A stretch of DNA of 64,000 nucleotides from Paracoccus caeni (GTDB taxonomy: Bacteria > Pseudomonadota > Alphaproteobacteria > Rhodobacterales > Rhodobacteraceae): positions 124,001 through 188,000 of the forward strand of contig NZ_JAEPRQ010000004.1 in the NCBI RefSeq assembly GCF_016629665.1, given 5' to 3'. Both the position numbers and the translations under genes were made by a program. Positions within the stretch are counted from its first letter, which is position 1. Each line of letters begins with the position of its first letter. A model generated the notes under the pieces. The model was not told the origin of the DNA. It saw only the letters and a list, made by a program, of their open reading frames with translations, and did not search any database. Shown piece after piece: positions 50,029-57,400 of this stretch.

Positions 50029-51978
50029 ATGAGCGAGGCAGTCGAGACATCCAGCCCCCCCGAATGGGCGATCAACCGCAGTTTCGGCTATGTCACCGGC
50101 GGTCTTTCGGTTCTGGGAACGGTCTGGATATTCATGCTGATGCTGCTGATCTGCGCCGATGTCGCGGGTCTGGCACTGTTCTCGCGCCCGCTTTACGGTG
50201 TGGTCGAGATGACCGAGATGACTATCGTGCCGGTCGTCTTCCTGCAACTGGCCCATGCGCTGCGCCATGGCCGCCTGACCCGCGCCGATTTCTTCTTCTC
50301 GCCGCTGAAACGCGCCAATCCAAGGGCCGCCGCGCTGCTGGACATCCCCTTCCTGCTGGTCGGCGCGGTGATCTTCGGCGCGTTGACGCAGCTTCTGTGG
50401 AACGAGTTAGTCATGTCCTGGCAATCGGCGGAATATTTCGGCACGCGCGGGATTTTCTCGGCCCCGACATGGCCCTTCAATCTGCTGACCACCATCGGCT
50501 CTGCCGCCGTCACCGTGCAATTCGTCATCGAGACCGCGCAGATCGTCGCCACGCTTAAATCCATGCCACGCGCTGACCGCAATCGAGGCGTCGCCATGGT
50601 CACCGGCGGCCTGATCCTGTTCATCGCCGCGCTGTCCCTTGTCATTTTCGGCGATTTCGACCGGGTGACGCTGGGCATTCTGGCGACGGTCTTCATGCTG
50701 GTGATGCTGATGGCGGGGATGCATGTGCCGGTCGTCCTTTGCGCGGTCGGCGTGGTGGCGATCTGGCTCATACGCGACAATCCAACGGTGGCGCTGAATT
50801 CGCTGAAGACATCGGCGACCGGGACGATCAACAAGTTCGATTTCGGCGTGGTGCCGCTGTTCGTGCTGATGGGCATGTTCACCGCCATTTCGGATATCGG
50901 CCGCGACGCCTATCAGGTGGCGGCCTGGTGGACGCGGCGTATCCTTGGCGGGCTTGGCATCGCGACGGTGGTGGCGAATGCGATCTTCGCGGCGGTCACC
51001 GGCATCTCGATCGCGTCATCGGCCATCTTCTCTCGGGTGGCGGTTCCGCAAATGGTGGCGCATGGCTACACGCCGCAATTCGCAACCGGCACCGTGGCGG
51101 GATCGTCGGTTCTGGGGATGCTGCTGCCGCCAAGCCTGCTGCTGATCATCTACGGATTCGTCACCGAAACATCGGTCGGCAAGCTGTTTCTGGCGGCGAT
51201 CATTCCCGGCCTGCTGCTGGCTGTCCTCTTCTGCATCACCATCCTGCTGCTGGCCCGCATCCGCCCGGATTTCGTTGGCCAACCATCCGGCAACGACGAC
51301 CTTCCGCCGGAAACACTTGCCAGCTCTGCCCGCCTGCTGGCGCCTATCGCATTGCTGGTAACGGTCGTACTGGGCGGCATCTATCTGGGCTGGTTCACGC
51401 CGACACAGGCCGGGGCTATCGGGGCCTTTGCCACCATGGTCCTGACCGTGATCCGTGGCCGACTGAACCGCAAGAACCTGTGGGAAGTGCTGCATGAAAG
51501 CGGCCAGATCACCGTTTCGGTGCTGACTTTGGTGATCGGCGCCAGTGTGTTCACCAAGGCGCTGGTCATGTCCACGCTGCCTGCGGTCATGGTCGAGTTC
51601 ACCATCGCCTCGAATTTCGGGTTCTGGGGGGTGATGCTGCTGTTCGTGGTGGTGATGATCGTGATGGGGATGTTCCTTGACCCGACCTCGATCATCGTCA
51701 TCACCATCCCCGTCATCGCACCAATCGTGGTGGCGCTTGGCACCGATATCATCGGCCCCGAAGTGCTGATCTGGCTGGGCATCATCACCGTCATCGCGGT
51801 CGAGATGGCGCTTCTGACACCGCCCTTCGGGATCAGCGTCTTCGTGGTGAAAAGCATCGTCGGCGATCTGTGTTCGCTGCCGCGGATCTTTCTGGGATCG
51901 CTGCCCTATGTCGTGGCAATGGCCGTGATGATCCTGACCTGCATGGTGTTTCCGGGGATCATTCTGGCGTTGATCTAG
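50029..51978 (+). CDS. TRAP transporter membrane protein, fused small and large subunits (DctQM)
   Basis: The 649-residue protein joins a DctQ-like four-helix part (residues about 25-190) to a DctM-like part of about eleven to twelve hydrophobic segments (from about 205 to the end). The usual separate dctQ and dctM genes are thus a single fused gene, a known variant. The TRAP large-subunit motif GIATVVANAIFAAVTGISIAS lies near residue 307, and later PPFGISVFVVKS closes the transport core. It takes up an organic acid with Na+. It overlaps the convergent SulP gene by 20 bases. Confidence 0.92.
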   Translation: MSEAVETSSPPEWAINRSFGYVTGGLSVLGTVWIFMLMLLICADVAGLALFSRPLYGVVEMTEMTIVPVVFLQLAHALRHGRLTRADFFFSPLKRANPRAAALLDIPFLLVGAVIFGALTQLLWNELVMSWQSAEYFGTRGIFSAPTWPFNLLTTIGSAAVTVQFVIETAQIVATLKSMPRADRNRGVAMVTGGLILFIAALSLVIFGDFDRVTLGILATVFMLVMLMAGMHVPVVLCAVGVVAIWLIRDNPTVALNSLKTSATGTINKFDFGVVPLFVLMGMFTAISDIGRDAYQVAAWWTRRILGGLGIATVVANAIFAAVTGISIASSAIFSRVAVPQMVAHGYTPQFATGTVAGSSVLGMLLPPSLLLIIYGFVTETSVGKLFLAAIIPGLLLAVLFCITILLLARIRPDFVGQPSGNDDLPPETLASSARLLAPIALLVTVVLGGIYLGWFTPTQAGAIGAFATMVLTVIRGRLNRKNLWEVLHESGQITVSVLTLVIGASVFTKALVMSTLPAVMVEFTIASNFGFWGVMLLFVVVMIVMGMFLDPTSIIVITIPVIAPIVVALGTDIIGPEVLIWLGIITVIAVEMALLTPPFGISVFVVKSIVGDLCSLPRIFLGSLPYVVAMAVMILTCMVFPGIILALI

Positions 51979-53707
51979 CGTCAGATTGATCCTTGGAAGA
52001 TGCTGGCAGAACCGACTTACCGCGCTGCCGCTCAACCGCAGTCCTGATATCGGGCGCGTAGTGGCAGGTGGGCGGGCGCAGGCCGTGGGTCAGCAGCACC
52101 CGCCTGACGCCTCGGCTGGCCCCACTGATCCAGATCGCCACGCCGCGACGATGCGCCTTTTCCGCCAACCCGCCAATCATGTTCGCGCCGGTCGAATCCA
52201 GAAACGGCACCGCCGACAGGTCGATGACCAGCGCCTTGTGCCCGTCCCGGATCTGATCCAGCACCGCCCCGATCGAGGCCGCAGCGCCAAAAAACAACGC
52301 CCCGCTGATCCGGTAAACCACGATTTCGGGATCGGCGGCCTGCTCGTCATAGGCGGCGCGCGGCTCGGCCGTGTCGGGCAGATCGACCGCAACCAAGGGC
52401 GCATCGACCTCGACAGCGGCGATCTGGCTCATCCGGTGGATGAAGATCAACGCGCCGAGGGAAAAGCCGATGACGATTGCCTCGGTCAGGTCGCGGAAGA
52501 TCGTCAGCAGGAAAGTCGCCGCCAGAACGATCCCCTCGGCCCAGCCTGACCGCAGCAATACACCGATCTCGACCCGGTCGATCATGTTCCACGCCACCAC
52601 GGCCAGAACTCCGGCCAATGTCGCCAGCGGAATATAGGAAGCCAACGGCGCGGCGATCAGCACGAAGAGCAGCAGGAACAGCGCATGCAGCATCCCCGCG
52701 ACCGGCCCATGCGCGCCCGCACGAACATTGGTCGCCGTGCGGGCGATGGTGCCGGTCACGCAGAAGCCGCCGAACAAAGCCGAGCCGATATTCGCCGCGC
52801 CCTGCGCCACCAATTCGCAATTCGAACGGTGCCGCCGCCCGGTCATCCCATCGGCGACGACGGCCGATAGCAGCGACTCGATAGCTCCGAGCAAAGTGAA
52901 GGACATTGCGGCGGGCAAGACGGCCACGATCTTTTCGACCGTGATCGCGGGCAGATGCGGCAGCGGCAGGGTCGAGGGGATGCCACCGAAACGGGTGCCG
53001 ATGGTCTCGACCGGCAGCCCCGCCAAAGCGGTGAGGGCAGAGGCAGCGACCACGGCAATCAGCATGCCGGGCCAATGCGGGCGATAGCGTCCGATCAGCA
53101 GGATCAGCGCAATGGTCGCCCCGGCGACGGCAATCGCAACGGGGGTCACGCTGTCGCGCACGGCCCAGAGCGCGGGGATCTTCTCCAAAAGTTCGCCCGG
53201 CTCATGGGCCAGCGTCAGGCCCAGCAAATCCTTGATCTGACTGGCGAAGATGATCACGGCGATGCCTGCGGTGAAACCCACCGTCACCGGGAAGGGAATG
53301 AATTTGATGAAGGTGCCAAGCCGCAGAAAGCCCAGCAGCGCCAGCATGATCCCCGACAGCATTGTGGCAAGGATCAGCCCCTCCATCCCATGTGCGGCGA
53401 CCGTCGCCGCGACCAGCACGATGAATGCCCCCGCAGGACCGCCGATCTGGAACCGCGAACCGCCAAGGGCCGAGACCAGAAAGCCGCCGACAATGGCGGT
53501 ATAAAGCCCCTGTGCCGGGGTCGCGCCCGAGGCGATTGCGATCGCCATGGACAAAGGCAGCGCGACAATTGCGACCGTCAACCCGGCCAGCGCATCGGCA
53601 CGCAAATGGCGCAGATGATAGCCTTCACCAAGGACGGTCAGCAGTTTCGGGGCGAAAAGCTGGACGAAACGGGGCGATCTGCCCGGTTGCTCTGTGGTGG
53701 CATACAT
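51959..53707 (-). CDS. SulP-family anion transporter with STAS domain
   Basis: The 582-residue protein has the SulP transport domain in the first 440 residues (RADALAGLTVAIVALPLSMAIAIASG, the Sulfate_transp signature region, and QIGGPAGAFIVLVA) with about twelve to fourteen hydrophobic segments, and a C-terminal STAS domain from about residue 475 (EIVVYRISGALFFGAAASIG, then LVIDLSAVPFLDSTGANMI). Substrates may be sulfate, bicarbonate, dicarboxylates or other anions. The last 20 bases overlap the convergent TRAP gene. A small XRE-type regulator gene lies 46 bases upstream on the same strand. Confidence 0.93.
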   Translation of the reverse strand: MYATTEQPGRSPRFVQLFAPKLLTVLGEGYHLRHLRADALAGLTVAIVALPLSMAIAIASGATPAQGLYTAIVGGFLVSALGGSRFQIGGPAGAFIVLVAATVAAHGMEGLILATMLSGIMLALLGFLRLGTFIKFIPFPVTVGFTAGIAVIIFASQIKDLLGLTLAHEPGELLEKIPALWAVRDSVTPVAIAVAGATIALILLIGRYRPHWPGMLIAVVAASALTALAGLPVETIGTRFGGIPSTLPLPHLPAITVEKIVAVLPAAMSFTLLGAIESLLSAVVADGMTGRRHRSNCELVAQGAANIGSALFGGFCVTGTIARTATNVRAGAHGPVAGMLHALFLLLFVLIAAPLASYIPLATLAGVLAVVAWNMIDRVEIGVLLRSGWAEGIVLAATFLLTIFRDLTEAIVIGFSLGALIFIHRMSQIAAVEVDAPLVAVDLPDTAEPRAAYDEQAADPEIVVYRISGALFFGAAASIGAVLDQIRDGHKALVIDLSAVPFLDSTGANMIGGLAEKAHRRGVAIWISGASRGVRRVLLTHGLRPPTCHYAPDIRTAVERQRGKSVLPASSKDQSDARSTPE

Positions 53708-53753
53708 GGCCGCACCATTCGAAGCGTCGGCAAGCGCCGTCGCGGTTGTTCTG

Positions 53754-54014
53754 TCAGGACTTCGGCAGAGGCTCTTTCAAGCGCACGCCGCGTCCCCCTG
53801 TCTGGCTGGTCGCTCCATCGCCGATCAGTTCGATCCCGGCGGCATCAAGCGCCTCGATCACGCGGGTCAGGCTGTCCACCACGCCGCGCACCGTCCCCTC
53901 ACTGGCTTCCATGCGCTGAATCGTCGGGACAGACAGACCGGACAGTTCGGCCAGTGCCTTCTGATCCATGCCCAACAGGGCTCGCGCGGCGCGCATTTGG
54001 GCAGAGGTGATCAC
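53754..54014 (-). CDS. Small XRE-type helix-turn-helix regulator
   Basis: The 86-residue protein is a Cro/C1-type domain (AQMRAARALLGMDQKALAELSGLSVPTIQRMEASEG), about residues 5-60, with a short tail. These small XRE proteins occur next to SulP genes in alphaproteobacteria as I remember it. It is upstream of the SulP gene on the same strand and probably the first gene of its transcript. A perfect palindrome (54072-54089) lies 57 bases upstream of its start. Confidence 0.85.
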   Translation of the reverse strand: MITSAQMRAARALLGMDQKALAELSGLSVPTIQRMEASEGTVRGVVDSLTRVIEALDAAGIELIGDGATSQTGGRGVRLKEPLPKS

Positions 54015-54071
54015 GCTGAGACTCGCTTGGATATGGACTAGCTGTTATCAGATATAAATAATGATGTTTCA

Positions 54072-54089
54072 TATATCAATACTGATATA
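54072..54089. promoter_or_regulatory. XRE operator candidate TATATCA-ATAC-TGATATA
   Basis: A perfect inverted repeat with seven-base arms and a four-base spacer lies in an A/T-rich patch between the XRE gene and the AhpD-like gene. A partial copy (TATCAGATATA) begins at 54046. The position fits control of the XRE-SulP transcript. Confidence 0.5.
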
Positions 54090-54182
54090 CTGAGCGGTCC
54101 TTCGGCGGAATTTCCTCAACGGGGGTCACAAAAACGCTGCGCCAATCGTCACAAGGGTATGAAGCCTGAAAGGATCACCCCG

Positions 54183-54611
54183 ATGACGACGAAACCCGTG
54201 AACCACTACACCAATATCCCCGATGTCTTTTCCTCGCTGGAAAAGGTGCATGGGGCAATCGATCAGCACGGGCTGGACCGGATGCTGCACCATCTGGTCC
54301 AGCTTCGCGCCTCGCAGCTTAACGGTTGCGCCTATTGCGTGAAGATGCACACGCGCGAAGCCCGCGAGGATGGCGAAACGAACGAGCGGCTGGACCGGCT
54401 GATCGTCTGGGATCACGTCAGCGATTTCACCGCCAAGGAACGCGCCGCGCTGGCCTGGACCGAGGCCTTGACGCAGATTGACCGGCGGACCGATTATGGC
54501 GCGCTGCGTGCCGCCCTGCGCGAGCATTTCAGCGACACCGAGATCAGCGCTCTGACCGCCGAGGTGGCGATGATCAATCTGTGGAACCGCATTCAGGTCT
54601 CCACGCACTGA
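54183..54611 (+). CDS. Carboxymuconolactone decarboxylase/AhpD-family protein
   Basis: The 142-residue protein is an alkylhydroperoxidase D-like helical protein with the redox motif CAYCVKMH (Cys-x-x-Cys and a following His), the peroxidase site of AhpD. It lacks the extra residues of the decarboxylase branch. It could reduce peroxides with a thiol carrier. It precedes a SigJ-type sigma-factor gene by one base, a pairing common in bacteria. AAGGAT lies before the ATG at 54183; eight in-frame codons upstream are ignored. Confidence 0.9.
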   Translation: MTTKPVNHYTNIPDVFSSLEKVHGAIDQHGLDRMLHHLVQLRASQLNGCAYCVKMHTREAREDGETNERLDRLIVWDHVSDFTAKERAALAWTEALTQIDRRTDYGALRAALREHFSDTEISALTAEVAMINLWNRIQVSTH

Positions 54612-54612
54612 C

Positions 54613-55503
54613 ATGGACATGCACGCGATGGACCTGTTCGAAGCCCGCCGCCCGTTTCTGACCGGGCTTGCCTATCGCATCCTTGGCTCTCTGGCCGAGG
54701 CCGAGGATGCGGTTCAGGACACCTGGCTTAAATGGCGCGAGGCCGATCACGGCTCTATCGCCAATCCCGCCGGCTGGCTGACAACCACCTGCACGCGCCG
54801 ATCAATCGACATGCTCAGATCGGCGCGCCGGTCGCGGGTCGACTACGTTGGTGCGTGGCTGCCGGAGCCGATCCAGACCATGACCGACGACACCGCCGAA
54901 AGCGCCGCTGACCTGTCTTCCTCGCTGTCGCTGGCCTTCCTGCTGGTGCTGGAACGGCTGGCCCCGAAGGAACGGGCTGCCTATCTTCTGCGCGAGATCT
55001 TCGATCAACCCTATGCCGATGTGGCCGCAGCATTGGGCGTGCAGGAGACCGCGTGTCGCAAGCTGGTATCCCGCGCGCGCGACAGGGTCGGGCGGGCGGA
55101 GCCGGGACCAACCGTCGCGAAGGAGCGGCAAGAGGAACTGCTTGCGGCCTTCAAGGCAGCCATTGCCAGCGGCTCGACCGATCAGCTTTCGGCGATGATG
55201 GCCGAGGATATCGAGCTGCGCACCGATGGCGGCGGCAAGGTGCAGGCACTGCTGGACCCGCTGAAGGGCAAGCCCGGCGTGTTGGGCTTTCTGGGCGAGG
55301 TGCTGCACCGCTATTGGCAGGATTATGTCTGGCAACCGACCAATATCAACGGCGCCCATGGCGCGCTGATTTTCGACGGGGCGACGATCGTGGCCTCGGT
55401 CAGTCTGGCCTCTGACGATCAGGGGCGGCTGTCGGGGGTCTATATCATGCGCAACCCGGACAAGCTGGCCAATCTGGGGCGTGAAGGGAGGATGATCCAA
55501 TGA
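54613..55503 (+). CDS. ECF sigma factor, SigJ type with SnoaL-like C-terminal domain
   Basis: In this 296-residue protein residues 1-60 are sigma region 2 (FLTGLAYRILGSLAEAEDAVQDTWLKW), residues about 105-160 are region 4 (ERAAYLLREIFDQPYADVAAALGVQETACRKLVSRA), and the last 120 residues are the NTF2/SnoaL-like domain characteristic of SigJ/ECF41-type sigma factors, where it controls activity in place of an anti-sigma. These sigma factors often direct transcription of an upstream AhpD/CMD-like gene. The MFS gene follows with a four-base overlap. Confidence 0.92.
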   Translation: MDMHAMDLFEARRPFLTGLAYRILGSLAEAEDAVQDTWLKWREADHGSIANPAGWLTTTCTRRSIDMLRSARRSRVDYVGAWLPEPIQTMTDDTAESAADLSSSLSLAFLLVLERLAPKERAAYLLREIFDQPYADVAAALGVQETACRKLVSRARDRVGRAEPGPTVAKERQEELLAAFKAAIASGSTDQLSAMMAEDIELRTDGGGKVQALLDPLKGKPGVLGFLGEVLHRYWQDYVWQPTNINGAHGALIFDGATIVASVSLASDDQGRLSGVYIMRNPDKLANLGREGRMIQ

Positions 55504-56930
55504 GCGATATCCGGGTGACACCTTCCGCGCCGGGTTGGGCCGAACTGCTGTCGGGCGGCAATCTGGTCCGCTCCTTGGCTTTGTGCGGCGGGGTCGTGCT
55601 GCATGCGATCAATCTCTACATTTCGACCACGATCCTGCCCTCGGTCGTGCGCGAGATCGGCGGGATCGACTATTACGCGTGGAACACGACGCTGTTCGTC
55701 ATCGCTTCGATCCTTGGGGCGGCGCTGGCCTCGCCGGTTCTGACGCAGGCGGGGCCACGGGTCGGATATCTGCTGGCGGTCACGGTCTTTGTCATCGGCA
55801 CACTGATCTGCGCGGCGGCGCAGACGATGCCTTGGATGCTGGCCGGTCGCTTTGTGCAGGGCTTCGGCGGCGGCATACTTCTGGCGCTAGCCTATCCGAT
55901 GGTGCGGCGGATCTTCCCCGAGCGGCTTTGGCCGCGCGCGCTGGCGCTGCTGTCCAGCATGTGGGGGATCGCCACCTTGCTTGGCCCGGCCGTCGGCGGC
56001 GTCTTTGCCGAAATCGGGATGTGGCGGGGGGCGTTCCTGTTTCTGGTCCCTGCCGCTGGCTTGGTTGCACTTGCCGCGCTGATGGTCCTGCCCAAGCAAG
56101 AGCGCGACCGCAGCCAGAGCGAGCCGCTGCCGCTGCTACAACTTGCCCTTCTGACCCTTGCCGTCTTTGCGGCTTCATGGGGCGGGGTCGGGGTCAGTTT
56201 GCTATCCTCAATCCTCGGCATAGGGGCGGCGCTGCTGCTGGTCGTGCTGACCATCGCGGTCGAGCGGATCTCACCGCGCCGGTTGCTGCCTCGGGCGACG
56301 TTCCGTCTGCCTTCGGCGCTTGGCAGTCTCTATGCGGCGTCGGCCCTGCTGGCGGTCACCGTCACCTGCACCGAGATTTTCCTGCCGCTGTTCCTTCAGG
56401 AACTGCATGGCCGGTCGCCGTTGCAGGCGGGCTATATCGCGGCGGTGATGTCGGCGGGCTGGACCATTGCGGCGGTCCTGACCTCGGGGTTCGCGTCAGA
56501 CCGGCGCGTGATGGTGGTCCGTCTGGGGCCGGTGCTGTCGCTGATTTCAATGGTGACGCTGATCATCGTCATGCCCTGGTCGGGCGCGGCTTGGGCCTGG
56601 TTGCCGCTGGTGCTGATCTCGGCGGCATTGCTGATCGGCGGGGCGGGTGTCGGCATCGCCTATCCGCAACTGTCGGCGATGGTCCTGCGCGCCGCCCCGG
56701 CGGGGGAAGAGGATAACGCTGCCTCATCAATCATGACGGTCCAGCTTTGCGCCACGGCTTTTGGCGCGGCACTGGCGGGCCTGTCGGTCAACCTTGCCGG
56801 GGCGGGCGGTGGCGATATTGCCAATGCGGCGCGGTGGCTGTTCGTGACGGTGGCGGCGGCGCCGCTTCTGTGCATCGTGGTGCTGCGCAGCGCATCCTTC
56901 CGCCGCGCTGAAGAGGCACAGGCCGGATGA
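55500..56930 (+). CDS. MFS transporter (drug-exporter, DHA2-like)
   Basis: The 476-residue protein has about fourteen hydrophobic segments, a count suiting DHA2-type drug/proton antiporters. It begins after an N-terminal charged lead with LCGGVVLHAINLYISTTILPSVVREIGG, a typical first helix and loop. MVRRIFPERLWPRALALLSSMWGIATLLGP carries the conserved loop-and-helix motif. It overlaps the sigma gene by four bases and is followed by the barstar-like gene, also with a four-base overlap. It exports a compound related to the stress sensed by the sigma factor (inference). Confidence 0.92.
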   Translation: MSDIRVTPSAPGWAELLSGGNLVRSLALCGGVVLHAINLYISTTILPSVVREIGGIDYYAWNTTLFVIASILGAALASPVLTQAGPRVGYLLAVTVFVIGTLICAAAQTMPWMLAGRFVQGFGGGILLALAYPMVRRIFPERLWPRALALLSSMWGIATLLGPAVGGVFAEIGMWRGAFLFLVPAAGLVALAALMVLPKQERDRSQSEPLPLLQLALLTLAVFAASWGGVGVSLLSSILGIGAALLLVVLTIAVERISPRRLLPRATFRLPSALGSLYAASALLAVTVTCTEIFLPLFLQELHGRSPLQAGYIAAVMSAGWTIAAVLTSGFASDRRVMVVRLGPVLSLISMVTLIIVMPWSGAAWAWLPLVLISAALLIGGAGVGIAYPQLSAMVLRAAPAGEEDNAASSIMTVQLCATAFGAALAGLSVNLAGAGGGDIANAARWLFVTVAAAPLLCIVVLRSASFRRAEEAQAG

Positions 56931-57373
56931 TGCAGACAGAGGCAGAGATGATAACGCTGACCATCGACGGCGACAGGATCACCGACATTCCGTCGTTCTA
57001 TGACGAAATCAACCGCGTCTTCATGGCGGATGAGGACTGGGCACTTGGCGAAAGCCTCGATGCGCTGAACGACATGCTTTATGGCTCCTTCGGCGCGGCA
57101 ACTGCCGAACAGCCGCTGATATGGGTCTGGAAGAACATCGCCCAAAGCCGCGAGGTTCTGGGCGTCGAGACGACCCGCGCATGGTATGCCGACAAGCTGG
57201 CACAACCCGGCAGGTTCAATGTCAGGCAGATCAAACGTGATCTTGCTTTGCTCGAAAGCGGCGAAGGCCCCACCTATTTCGAGATCGTGCTGGAGGTCAT
57301 CGCCGACCATCCCCGGATCCGTCTGGTCGATGAACGGGGGCAGGCGGTCGCGCTGCCTGCGACCTCTGGCTGA
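56927..57373 (+). CDS. Barstar-family ribonuclease-inhibitor-like protein
   Basis: The 148-residue protein has a barstar-like N-terminal half: ITLTIDGDRITDIPSFYDEINRVF, then DWALGESLDALNDMLYGSF with the Asp and Glu cluster that barstar uses to block a ribonuclease. The C-terminal half (about residues 75-148) adds strand-rich sequence of unknown role. No ribonuclease (barnase) gene is present nearby. It overlaps the MFS stop in ATGA; methionines at 56930 and 56948 are alternative starts. It may be an immunity protein that has lost its toxin, or act on another partner. Confidence 0.75.
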   Translation: MMQTEAEMITLTIDGDRITDIPSFYDEINRVFMADEDWALGESLDALNDMLYGSFGAATAEQPLIWVWKNIAQSREVLGVETTRAWYADKLAQPGRFNVRQIKRDLALLESGEGPTYFEIVLEVIADHPRIRLVDERGQAVALPATSG

Positions 57374-57400
57374 GATCGCAGGCGGGCTTGCGGTTCGGTG

